From Pusillimonas sp. DMV24BSW_D (GTDB lineage Bacteria; Pseudomonadota; Gammaproteobacteria; Burkholderiales; Burkholderiaceae_B): a DNA stretch of 64,000 nucleotides. The stretch is from contig NZ_CP049990.1 in the NCBI RefSeq assembly GCF_011388195.1, positions 1,922,001-1,986,000 of the forward strand, read 5' to 3'. Made by a program: the position numbers and the translations under genes. Positions within the stretch are counted from its first letter, which is position 1, and each line of letters opens with the position of its first letter. The notes under the pieces are model-generated. The model saw only the letters and a list, made by a program, of their open reading frames with translations. It ran no database searches and had not been told where the DNA came from. Shown in pieces: positions 9,554-17,332 of the stretch.

Positions 9554-10766
9554 GGCAGTGGATTTCTCAGTTGCGCAAACGGCGCGTTGCAATAATGCGG
9601 AAGAGCTTTCAACAGCATTACAGGCTGCGCGCGAGAAGACATTAACCTTGCTGCAAGCCTACGTTGACGCGCTAGGGCCTGAATTGCCGGTTCCCTATAG
9701 TACCGAATTGAACCCGCCCCGGTGGGAGTTTGGCCATGTTGCCTGGTTTCAGGCATTCTGGACAGCGCGCAACTTACAGCGGCAAGCCGGAATTCACTGC
9801 AATCCCGATCACATCCGCCCAGCGGGGCATATGCGTGACGAGGATAAATTTTACGACTCCAGCAATGTGCCGCATAAAACCCGTTGGGATTTGCCGCTGC
9901 CCGATCTTGAGTCGACACGCGCCTACATGCAGTCTACCTTTGAAGAGACCCTGCATTTGCTTGAACACGACGCCCAGCGCGGTGAAGATTTGTATTTTTA
10001 TCGTTTGGCCTTGTTTCATGAGGACATGCATGCCGAGGCGTGCATATATATGGCGCAGGCGCTGGAGATTCCGTTGCCGGCCTCCCTTATTAAAAATACG
10101 TCGGAAAAGGAAGGCTTAAAACCGGGGGAATTAAAAGCTCTTTCAATTCCGACAACCACATGGCAGTTGGGTTGGTCGGATCCTGCACCAGGCGATGACG
10201 CTGAGCTGACTCAAGATACCCATCGTTTCTTTGCTTTCGATAACGAACTACCGGCTCATCCTGTTCGGTTGCCTGCGTTCAGTATCGATAACCGGCCTGT
10301 CAGTTGGCGTCGTTTCCTGCCTGCGGTTGACGCAGGCGCCGTGACGATGCCGCGTTATGTTCGTAAGCAGGGTGGTGTTTGGCAGGCCTGCCATTTCGGG
10401 CAGCGGGTTGAGTTGAATCTTGATGCGCCCGCTGTTCATATTTCCAAAGATCAGGCCGATGCCTGGTGTCGTTGGGCGGGTCGACGCTTACCGACCGAGG
10501 CGGAGTGGGAGTATGCGGCTTACCACGCGTCCGATTTCCAATGGGGGCAGGTATGGGAGTGGACCTCCAGCCGCTTTGTGCCATTCGATGGTTTTGTTGC
10601 GCACCCTTATCGTGACTATTCCCGCTTTGGGTTTGAAGAGCACCGCTACGTATTGAAAGGAGCCAGTTGGGCAACTGATGCCCGGATGGCGCATCCGCGT
10701 TACCGGAATTTCTTTCCGCCCGAACGGTGCGATATTCATGCGGGGTTCCGTTCATGTGCGTTGTGA
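9552..10766 (+). CDS. senA: SenA: selenoneine synthase (EgtB-like non-haem iron enzyme)
   Basis: A 404-residue EgtB-family enzyme. The N-terminal DinB-like four-helix domain carries a plausible three-His iron site: His62 (GHVAWF) and His156/His160 (FHEDMHAEA). The C-terminal formylglycine-generating-enzyme-like domain has RRLPTEAEWEYAAY, VWEWTSS, LKGASWAT and AGFRSC. EgtB joins hercynine to a thiol; SenA joins hercynine to a selenosugar, and a C-Se lyase step gives selenoneine. I prefer SenA over EgtB because senB and senC are adjacent and divergent. The start is ATG 9552 (MAVDFSVAQT) with GGAG about 10 bp upstream. Reading further upstream to 9330 runs antisense through senB and is not credible. 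Confidence 0.88.
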   Translation: MAVDFSVAQTARCNNAEELSTALQAAREKTLTLLQAYVDALGPELPVPYSTELNPPRWEFGHVAWFQAFWTARNLQRQAGIHCNPDHIRPAGHMRDEDKFYDSSNVPHKTRWDLPLPDLESTRAYMQSTFEETLHLLEHDAQRGEDLYFYRLALFHEDMHAEACIYMAQALEIPLPASLIKNTSEKEGLKPGELKALSIPTTTWQLGWSDPAPGDDAELTQDTHRFFAFDNELPAHPVRLPAFSIDNRPVSWRRFLPAVDAGAVTMPRYVRKQGGVWQACHFGQRVELNLDAPAVHISKDQADAWCRWAGRRLPTEAEWEYAAYHASDFQWGQVWEWTSSRFVPFDGFVAHPYRDYSRFGFEEHRYVLKGASWATDARMAHPRYRNFFPPERCDIHAGFRSCAL

Positions 10767-10801
10767 GTTTTAAAAATCAACGCTGCGAATAAGAATACGC
10801 G

Positions 10802-11728
10802 TTAAGCTTCGGCGACAAACACCGCAAACCAGTTTTTATCGTCTGTCCAATAGTGACAGTCTTTGAACCCCGCCTGTTTCAGTAGAGCGGCGAAGGCATC
10901 TGTTTTCCACTTGTAAGAGCTTTCGGTGTGAATTCGTTCACCGGCAACGAATTGACGCTGTCCATTGGGCCAGGTAACGATTGTCCCCTGGGTGGCCTCC
11001 AGATGCATTTCAATGCGTGACTCATCGGTATTGAACAGGGCAATGTGCCGCCATTCATGGATATTGAAATTGGTTTGCGCCAATTGATTGATGTGGCGCA
11101 AAATATTCCGATTGAAAGCGGCAGTCACTTGCAGCGCGTCGTCGTAGGCATGTTCAAGTATGTCGGCGGGCTTGACCAGATCCACACCTATTAATAGCCG
11201 GCCATTCGGGCAAGCCGCATGAACACGTTGCAAAAAAGCCAGTGCATCGGCTGGGCTGAAATTACCAATGCTCGAACCCGGGTAAAAGAATAAACGCGGA
11301 TCGGTACCGGTTTCGGCGGGTAAGTGTAGCGAATGCGAAAAGTCTTGTGCCACCGCAACCATTTCTATATGTGGGTAGCGGCTTTGCAGGCGTGCCAGCG
11401 CGGTTTTCAGAAAAGCCGCTGAAATATCCACTGCAACATAGCGCTTGATTTGAAAGGGCTCGAACAGTGCCGTCGCTTTTTCACCATCGCCTGCGCCCAA
11501 GTCGATCAACGTTGAGGTTGCACCAACAGCATGCTTAATTTCAAGGCTATGTCGTTTTAGTATTTCCGCTTCCGTGCGGGTCGGATAGTACTCCGGAAGT
11601 TCAGTGATCGCGGTAAACAAGCGCGAACCCAGTTCATCGTAAAGGTATTTTGGGGAAATATGTGCTGGGTTTGCAGTAAGCCCAGAAATGATCTCCTGGT
11701 GGGTTTTTTCGCTATGCTGAACTGACAC
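10802..11728 (-). CDS. egtD: EgtD: L-histidine N-alpha-methyltransferase
   Basis: A SAM-dependent methyltransferase of about 308 residues that trimethylates histidine to hercynine, the co-substrate of SenA/EgtB. Family features seen: the N-terminal PKYLYDELGSRLF and LPEYYPTRTE block, SAM motif LIDLGAGDGEKA, FYPGSSIGNF, and a C-terminal ESSYKW and WFAVFVAEA. The start is set at GTG 11728, 5 bp after AAGGAAA. A TTG at 11764 would sit inside the terminator hairpin of the upstream receptor gene and is rejected. The 3' end faces senA with 35 bp between stops. Its position completes the selenoneine gene set, although hercynine could also feed ergothioneine synthesis. Confidence 0.9.
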   Translation of the reverse strand: MSVQHSEKTHQEIISGLTANPAHISPKYLYDELGSRLFTAITELPEYYPTRTEAEILKRHSLEIKHAVGATSTLIDLGAGDGEKATALFEPFQIKRYVAVDISAAFLKTALARLQSRYPHIEMVAVAQDFSHSLHLPAETGTDPRLFFYPGSSIGNFSPADALAFLQRVHAACPNGRLLIGVDLVKPADILEHAYDDALQVTAAFNRNILRHINQLAQTNFNIHEWRHIALFNTDESRIEMHLEATQGTIVTWPNGQRQFVAGERIHTESSYKWKTDAFAALLKQAGFKDCHYWTDDKNWFAVFVAEA

Positions 11729-11755
11729 GACTTTCCTTCGTGGTTTGTTTTGTTG

Positions 11756-11787
11756 AAAAAACAAGGCCGGTGATGAGCCAGCCTTGT
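11756..11787 (-). terminator. Intrinsic terminator after the TonB receptor gene
   Basis: On the minus strand, ACAAGGC (11787-11781) pairs with GCCTTGT (11767-11761) and is followed by TTTTT. It lies 25 bp after the receptor stop and ends 27 bp before the egtD GTG. It should separate the receptor transcript from egtD. Confidence 0.7.
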
Positions 11788-11812
11788 CAATTTAGCATGA
11801 ACGTTGCGCGGG

Positions 11813-14059
11813 TTAATAGCGTAAGTTGGCACTTAAAATAAACTGCCGACCCGGTCCAAAATCGGCATGATGAACCCCGTTGGTACGTTTGTAATAGACC
11901 TTGTCGGTCAGGTTCAAGGCATTCAAACGCACGCTGAATCGGTCGTTGAACCGATACGATGCCATCGCGTCGAAACGCCAATACGACGGCATATAAACTT
12001 CCCATTGCCCGCCGCCGGCTGTGCCCTGGTTACCCCCAAATGTTTTCCCGACATAGTAGGCGCCACCCCCAACGGTTAAACGTGGCGTTACCGCATATGT
12101 GCTCCAAAGGCTGAAACTGTGCTTGGGCGTGTTTGCCAGTGGGTCACCTTCGTTAACGCCATCATAGGCGCCCTTCAGCAGTTCGCTGTCCATATAGGTA
12201 TAGCCGCCAAATACATTCCATTTTGGTGTAATTTGCCCCGATACGCCTAGTTCAAGGCCGCGAACGCGCGTTTTGCCTGCTTGTTCGTAAATATTAGGGG
12301 CAACTTCAATTTGCGCGTCTTTGCGTTCGTTCTGGAACAAGGCTGCAGTAAGACTCAGTTTTTCGTCCAATACATCCCACTTCGTTCCCAGTTCAATGGT
12401 GCTACTACGCTCAGGTTTTAGCTCATTCAGCCCAGCGCTCAGACTTTCCTGGTCACCGCCTGAAATGGTCGGGGGCGTTGAGGCTGTGGCATACGATAAG
12501 TAAATGCTACCGTTATGCGCCGGTTTATAAACCAGCCCGAGCTGGTAGTTGAACATGGTCCATTCGCCGTCGGCTGACTTAGGGTTAGTCGCCCCGCGCG
12601 CTAAATAGTCACCTGAAATACGGTAATTATCCAATCGTACACCCGCACTAATCTGGAAGCGTTCGTTCAGGTCGATGGTATCGAAGGCATAAACGGATCG
12701 TGTGGTCGAGGTCGCGTCTTGATTGAGCGCAGACCGGTTGATTGAGCCTGTCCATGGGTCATGCGGGTTAGGGTTAAGGTAAGGCGTGCAATCAAGGTCG
12801 GTTGCACTGAAACCTGCACCGGCCGGGCAGGCGCTGCCGTTGCGGGTGTTCACCGCATAGCTGGCATTTTTGTTGGTTTCCCGTGTCAGCTCAACGCCCA
12901 GATTAAAGCTGTGTTTAAGGCTGCCGGTTTCAAATTTGCCGTACAACTCACTCACGTTCGATAGCAAGGTGGATTTTTGCCAGCGCGATTTTGTGCCACG
13001 TTTTAACCAGTAGGTGTTGGTTGTGGGGTCGAAGCCGACTGTGCCGTCGCCTGGGTTGGTCACAACGTAATCGTTCAGCGTTTCGCCATAACGTGTGGCA
13101 TTACGAAATGTCAGACGTTCAGTAAAATCATGCTCGATTTCCAGTGTGCCGATATCGGCTCGCGTTTTTTGGTAATCGCGATCCAGTACGCCATAGAACG
13201 TGCTGCGGTCCACATCCAGAATGCCTGCGGCATTTCCCAATTGCGGGGCTTTGCGCGCGGTGGGCACGCCGTAATCCGGCATGCCGTCTGTTTGCAGGTG
13301 GTAGTAGCTCAGTGTTACGCGTGTGGGCGTTCCCAGGCCGAACGACAGTGACGGCGCAATACCGAATTTCTTATAGTCAACCACTTCGCGGCCCGGTGTA
13401 TTACCTTTTGCCCCCAACACATTCAGCCGGAAGGCGGCGTGTTCAGCGAATTGCCAGTTGCCGTCAGCCGTGCCGCGCCAATAATGGTCGGTACCCAACC
13501 CAACATCGCCTTCCACAAAGTTACCTAGGCGAGCTCGTTTGCTCGATAAATTGATACTGCCGCCGCCCGAACCTCGGCCGCTGTAAGCCGAGTCTGCGCC
13601 TTTAATGACTTCGACCGATTCAAGGTTGAACACCTCGCGCGTTTGGCCGCCTGGATCGCGCACGCCGTCAACATATACATTGTTGCCAGAGGCCATGCCG
13701 CGAATAAAAGGGCGATCGGCAAGGGGTTGCCCACCTTCACCGGCGCCGAAGGTAATACCTGGGACATTGCGCAGGACATCCTCCAATGATGTCGCCGCGC
13801 TGTCTTGAATGATCGCCTGCGGAATGATTTGAACCGTTTTCGGGGTATCCAGCAGCGGAGCGGTAAACTTGGTTTGTGAAGCCTCCCGAACTGTGTAAGA
13901 TTGGCCGCGTTGACCTTCGACAGTAATAGACGGTAATTGTGTAGCTTGACCGTTAGTTTGGCCAAAAACATGGCTTGGAACAAAAACAGCTGAAGAAGCC
14001 AACGCCAGCGCCAAAGACGGGGCTGCACGTCGCGATTTTTGAGTAATATTGCGACTCAC
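11813..14059 (-). CDS. TonB-dependent siderophore receptor (catecholate/Fiu-like)
   Basis: A 748-residue outer-membrane transporter. It has a signal peptide (to about residue 33, VFGQ), a TonB-box-like PSITVEG region, and a plug domain with LEDVLRNVPGITF and RGMASGNNVYVDGVRD. A 22-strand barrel follows, ending in FILSANLRY with the expected terminal aromatic residue. The start is GTG 14059 with AGGGAG 5 bp upstream. A strong Fur box lies 25 bp before it, so iron-repressed expression is likely. The divergent neighbour is a PiuC-type hydroxylase, the usual partner of Fiu/PiuA receptors. The ligand is probably a catechol-type siderophore by family analogy; I cannot tell this from sequence alone. 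Confidence 0.92.
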   Translation of the reverse strand: MSRNITQKSRRAAPSLALALASSAVFVPSHVFGQTNGQATQLPSITVEGQRGQSYTVREASQTKFTAPLLDTPKTVQIIPQAIIQDSAATSLEDVLRNVPGITFGAGEGGQPLADRPFIRGMASGNNVYVDGVRDPGGQTREVFNLESVEVIKGADSAYSGRGSGGGSINLSSKRARLGNFVEGDVGLGTDHYWRGTADGNWQFAEHAAFRLNVLGAKGNTPGREVVDYKKFGIAPSLSFGLGTPTRVTLSYYHLQTDGMPDYGVPTARKAPQLGNAAGILDVDRSTFYGVLDRDYQKTRADIGTLEIEHDFTERLTFRNATRYGETLNDYVVTNPGDGTVGFDPTTNTYWLKRGTKSRWQKSTLLSNVSELYGKFETGSLKHSFNLGVELTRETNKNASYAVNTRNGSACPAGAGFSATDLDCTPYLNPNPHDPWTGSINRSALNQDATSTTRSVYAFDTIDLNERFQISAGVRLDNYRISGDYLARGATNPKSADGEWTMFNYQLGLVYKPAHNGSIYLSYATASTPPTISGGDQESLSAGLNELKPERSSTIELGTKWDVLDEKLSLTAALFQNERKDAQIEVAPNIYEQAGKTRVRGLELGVSGQITPKWNVFGGYTYMDSELLKGAYDGVNEGDPLANTPKHSFSLWSTYAVTPRLTVGGGAYYVGKTFGGNQGTAGGGQWEVYMPSYWRFDAMASYRFNDRFSVRLNALNLTDKVYYKRTNGVHHADFGPGRQFILSANLRY

Positions 14060-14083
14060 TTTTTCTCCCTAACTCATATTGAA

Positions 14084-14098
14084 TAAGAATAATTCTCA
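14084..14098. promoter_or_regulatory. Fur box between the receptor and PiuC-like genes
   Basis: TAAGAATAATTCTCA matches the 7-1-7 Fur core TGAGAATNATTCTCA at all but one base. It lies between the divergent receptor and hydroxylase genes, 25 bp from the receptor start. A second half site, TAAGAATGATT at 14170-14180, overlaps the hydroxylase start codon. Confidence 0.8.
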
Positions 14099-14174
14099 TA
14101 ATCATAAACCAAATAAATTGTTTTATTGCGGTAAAATGTCAACTTTTACAACGTTGAAAATTAGCTGAATAAGA

Positions 14175-14855
14175 ATGATTACAGTAATTCCCGATTTGTT
14201 GAGTTCTGAAGAAGTGAGTGCTTTTCAGCAAGCATTAGCGTCAGCCAGCTGGGTGAACGGTAGTGAAACAGCGGGGCATATAGCGGCTCAAGTTAAGCAG
14301 AATGAGCAATTGCCGCTTGATCATCCTGTTGCGCGTGAATTGGCTGAAATAATTTTGGCGGCCTTGAGCCAATGCCCGGAGTTCGTAGCGGCAACGTTGC
14401 CGGCACGTATTTTGCCTCCACGGTTTAACCGATATCAGGGCGGCGGTGTTTATGGAAACCATATCGATAACGCGGTTTTTGCCGTTCCTGGCTCATCGGA
14501 CCGCTTGCGAAGTGATATTTCCGCAACCTTGTTTCTAAGCCATCCCGATGAGTACGATGGCGGTGAGTTGGTAATTGAGGATACTTACGGCACCCAAACC
14601 ATTAAACTGCCTGCGGGGCATCTTATGGTGTATCCGGCCAGCAGCGTGCATCGGGTAAATCCGGTTTCGCGTGGGGCCAGAGTGGCGTCGTTCTTCTGGG
14701 TTCAAAGCTTGGTACGGGAAGACCATAAGCGTCGTATGCTTTTGGAGCTGGATCAGTCGATACAGGCACTGACACTGCACAATGCCGATACGCAAACCGT
14801 TGCGCGTCTGACTGGTGTATATCACAACCTTATCAGGGAATGGTCTAACCCGTGA
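14175..14855 (+). CDS. Fe(II)/2-oxoglutarate-dependent hydroxylase, PiuC/YbiX family
   Basis: A 226-residue prolyl-4-hydroxylase-like dioxygenase. The metal site His and Asp are in GNHIDNAVF, with the distal His in SSVHRVNPVSRG and the 2-oxoglutarate Arg close after it. The length and the closing region (RRMLLELDQSIQAL) match the YbiX/PiuC family. These enzymes are Fur-controlled partners of catecholate receptors, but their exact substrate is not well established. The gene is divergent from the receptor and shares its control region. Its TGA overlaps the GTG of the next gene (GTGA), so the pair is co-translated. Confidence 0.92.
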   Translation: MITVIPDLLSSEEVSAFQQALASASWVNGSETAGHIAAQVKQNEQLPLDHPVARELAEIILAALSQCPEFVAATLPARILPPRFNRYQGGGVYGNHIDNAVFAVPGSSDRLRSDISATLFLSHPDEYDGGELVIEDTYGTQTIKLPAGHLMVYPASSVHRVNPVSRGARVASFFWVQSLVREDHKRRMLLELDQSIQALTLHNADTQTVARLTGVYHNLIREWSNP

Positions 14856-15955
14856 CACTTCAAAAACTTGATCAAATCCCGAACACTATCGCTTCTTTAT
14901 CCGATTACTTGCCCTATGCGCGCGAGCGGGTAACGGAACAAGCCTGGGCGTATTTGAACGCGGGCGCCGGCGATGGACATACCGCAGCAGAGAACATCAA
15001 CGCTTTCCAGCGATTACAGTTGTTGCCTCATGTGATGTGCTCTACTGCAGGGGCTTCAACGGGAGTGACACTGTTTGGGCAAACGTTTGCGCATCCCATT
15101 ATGTTGGCACCGGTTGCTTATCAGAAACTGGCGCATGTAGATGGCGAACTGGCCACTGTTTTGGGTGCTTCTGCGCTGGGTTCGCCGATGGTAGTGAGCA
15201 CGCAGGCTAGTTTTACGCTGGAAGAGATTGCACAGCGCGCGAAAACTCCATTGTGGTTTCAACTTTATATACAACCCGAGTTCGACAACACTTTGCGGCT
15301 GGTTCGGCGTGCCGAAGCCGCTGGTTACCAGGCTTTGGTGGTGACAGTGGATGCCCCCGTTAATGGCTTAAGAAATGAAGAGCAGCGTGTGGGTTTCACG
15401 TTACCGGCCGATGTTCAGGCGGTGAATCTTGAGGCCGTACCTAAAGCATCGAACGCACAAGCCAGATTGAATCAGCGTTTATCGGGGCCGCTTCGAAGCG
15501 TTGTGCCTACCTGGGAGAGTCTGGCGCAGTTGATGGCCCAAACCCGGTTGCCCGTCTTGGTAAAAGGGGTCGTGCACCCGGCAGACGCCGAACACGCCGT
15601 GCGCGCAGGCTGTGCCGGCATTATTGTTTCGAATCACGGCGGTCGGGTTCTTGATGGCGTGCCTGCCACGATTGATGTGTTGCCCAATGTGGTCAGGGTA
15701 GTGGGTAAAGACGTACCGGTGCTGCTAGATGGCGGTATACGCAGGGGAACCGATATTCTGAAAGCCCTGGCCTTGGGAGCCCGCGCAGTGCTTATTGGGC
15801 GCCCTCAAATCTATGGTTTGGCTACGGCCGGTGCCGCTGGTGTAGCGCATGTATTGCATGTTTTGCGCACCGAGCTGGAAATGGCGATGTTGCTTACCGG
15901 CCGTGTTCGAATTGAGGATATCGATTCCTCTTTGTTATGGAACGCTGCGCGTTGA
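14852..15955 (+). CDS. FMN-dependent alpha-hydroxy-acid oxidase/dehydrogenase
   Basis: A 367-residue TIM-barrel flavoenzyme of the glycolate oxidase/L-lactate dehydrogenase/lactate oxidase family. Seen are HPIMLAPVAYQKLAH, LWFQLYIQ, the Lys of VLVKGVVHPADAEHA, the catalytic His/Arg block SNHGGRVLDG, and the FMN phosphate-binding LLDGGIRRGTDI and GARAVLIGRP. It oxidises an L-2-hydroxyacid to a 2-oxoacid; lactate is the default guess. The start is GTG 14852, overlapping the hydroxylase stop by 4 bp. The coupling with an iron-regulated PiuC gene is unusual and suggests it is also iron-regulated. Confidence 0.88.
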   Translation: MTLQKLDQIPNTIASLSDYLPYARERVTEQAWAYLNAGAGDGHTAAENINAFQRLQLLPHVMCSTAGASTGVTLFGQTFAHPIMLAPVAYQKLAHVDGELATVLGASALGSPMVVSTQASFTLEEIAQRAKTPLWFQLYIQPEFDNTLRLVRRAEAAGYQALVVTVDAPVNGLRNEEQRVGFTLPADVQAVNLEAVPKASNAQARLNQRLSGPLRSVVPTWESLAQLMAQTRLPVLVKGVVHPADAEHAVRAGCAGIIVSNHGGRVLDGVPATIDVLPNVVRVVGKDVPVLLDGGIRRGTDILKALALGARAVLIGRPQIYGLATAGAAGVAHVLHVLRTELEMAMLLTGRVRIEDIDSSLLWNAAR

Positions 15956-15960
15956 AGGGT

Positions 15961-16281
15961 TTATTCAGCACTGGACAGCTTCATTAACAACAATCCCGAC
16001 ACAATCAATATCGCGGCCAATACGCGTAGGGCGTTCAGCTGCTCGCCCAGCACCACAATACCGACCAGAAACGCACCAATGGCGCCGATGCCTGTCCAGA
16101 TTGTGTAGGCTGTGCCCAGCGGTAACGAACGCATTGCATATGCCAGCAAGGCGAAGCTTGCAGCCATGGTAACCAGCGTAATGACAGTAGGAAGGGGTTT
16201 GGTAAAGCCGTGAGACAGCTTCATTGAAAATGCCCAAATTACTTCAAGAACACCCGCAATAAAAAGGGAAACCCAGGCCAT
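15961..16281 (-). CDS. sugE: Guanidinium exporter (SugE/Gdx), SMR family
   Basis: A 106-residue four-helix small multidrug resistance protein. The essential Glu is in GVLEVIWAFSMK (TM1); GTAYTIWTGIGAIGAF (TM3) and GEQLNALRVLAAILIVSGLLLMKL (TM4, written here only as a landmark region) complete the fold. The WAFSMKxSHGFT pattern fits the Gdx subtype, which exports guanidinium in exchange for protons, rather than EmrE. The start is ATG 16281 with AAAGGAG 6 bp upstream; longer readings run through the riboswitch. The upstream guanidine-II riboswitch independently supports this function. Convergent with the hydroxyacid oxidase, 5 bp between stops. Confidence 0.93.
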   Translation of the reverse strand: MAWVSLFIAGVLEVIWAFSMKLSHGFTKPLPTVITLVTMAASFALLAYAMRSLPLGTAYTIWTGIGAIGAFLVGIVVLGEQLNALRVLAAILIVSGLLLMKLSSAE

Positions 16282-16296
16282 GATGACTCCTTTGTG

Positions 16297-16352
16297 AAGA
16301 GCCGGGCCGTCCCGATATGTGTTCCCGAGCAATGGGGGAGGTCGTCCTCCTG
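16297..16352 (-). ncRNA. Guanidine-II (mini-ykkC) riboswitch
   Basis: On the minus strand two small hairpins precede sugE. The first is GGAGG-ACGA-CCTCC (16350-16337); the second is CGGG-ACGG-CCCG (16314-16303). Both have the ACGR tetraloop that defines the guanidine-II class. The second hairpin is followed by the ribosome site AAAGGAG and the sugE ATG, consistent with translational control by free guanidine. A covariance-model search would settle the call. Confidence 0.9.
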
Positions 16353-16398
16353 GTGCTGTGCAGGCCGAAAAAAGTTGGCCCGAAATCAGCATGTGTCT

Positions 16399-16404
16399 AT
16401 TATA
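16399..16404 (-). promoter_or_regulatory. Probable -10 element of sugE
   Basis: TATAAT on the minus strand, about 47 bp upstream of the first riboswitch hairpin. No clear -35 element is seen at the usual distance; the region between is T-rich. Confidence 0.5.
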
Positions 16405-16457
16405 GGAAAAAATAGAAAAAAGAACAGCAATATCAAGGCAAACTGAATCGAGGCGCT

Positions 16458-17309
16458 ATGAAGGAAACAAACTACACCATCCGTTGTATGACTCGGCCCG
16501 AAATTGATTTGTGCGTGGAGTGGGCGGCAACTGAAGGCTGGAATCCGGGTTTGCATGATGCGGATGCTTTTTATGTCGCAGATTCCGACGGTTTTTTGGT
16601 GGGGTTGCTGAACGATAAACCCGTTGCGTGCATTTCTGCGGTGCGTTACGGCGAGCATTTCGGATTTATCGGTTTTTATATTGTGGCGCCGGGTTATCGG
16701 CAGCAGGGGTATGGGTTGAAACTATGGAATGCCGCCATGCAACGCCTGGAAGGGCGTCTTATTGGTTTGGATGGTGTGGTTGCGCAACAAGAAAATTACC
16801 GTAAAAGCGGCTTCGAGTTTGCATATAACAACGTTCGGTATCAAGGAACAACGAGCCGTAAGGATTCGTTCAACACTTCTGTTGTCGATTTGGCCAAAGT
16901 GCCTGAAGCAGTGCTTTTTGCGTTTGATCGCGCTTTATTTCCTGCACCCAGAACAGCATTTCTTTCGAGTTGGATAACGCGACCCGGAACGGTTGCCAAA
17001 GCCTGCATGAAAGACGGCGTTATGCAAGGCTATGGCGTTATTCGCCCATGCAAAATGGGATACAAAATTGGCCCCTTGTTTGCCCACGGCCCACACATTG
17101 CACAAATGCTGTACGAGGCTTTGGTCAGCCAGGTTGAACCGGGGCCACAAGTGCAGTTGGATATTCCGCAAACAAATCCCCACGCGCTGGCGTTGGTTGA
17201 AAGCAATAATATGCAACCTGTGTTTGAGACGGCACGCATGTATACGGGGCCGGCGCCCAATTTGGCCATTCACAGTATTTACGGGGTAACCAGCTTCGAG
17301 TTGGGATAA
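16458..17309 (+). CDS. GNAT-family N-acetyltransferase
   Basis: A 283-residue protein. The N-terminal GNAT domain (about 1-140) has the acetyl-CoA motif FYIVAPGYRQQGYGLKLW. The C-terminal part (about 145-283) resembles the YitH/DUF1248-type acetyltransferase extension, with GYGVIRPCKMGYKIGPLFA and a closing ALVESNNMQPVFETARMY. The substrate is unknown. It starts at ATG 16458, divergent from sugE with 54 bp between the sugE -10 element and this start. It is followed by a convergent kinase gene; no operon partner. Confidence 0.85.
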   Translation: MKETNYTIRCMTRPEIDLCVEWAATEGWNPGLHDADAFYVADSDGFLVGLLNDKPVACISAVRYGEHFGFIGFYIVAPGYRQQGYGLKLWNAAMQRLEGRLIGLDGVVAQQENYRKSGFEFAYNNVRYQGTTSRKDSFNTSVVDLAKVPEAVLFAFDRALFPAPRTAFLSSWITRPGTVAKACMKDGVMQGYGVIRPCKMGYKIGPLFAHGPHIAQMLYEALVSQVEPGPQVQLDIPQTNPHALALVESNNMQPVFETARMYTGPAPNLAIHSIYGVTSFELG

Positions 17310-17332
17310 GTTTTGGCTTGGGCTGTTTATAT

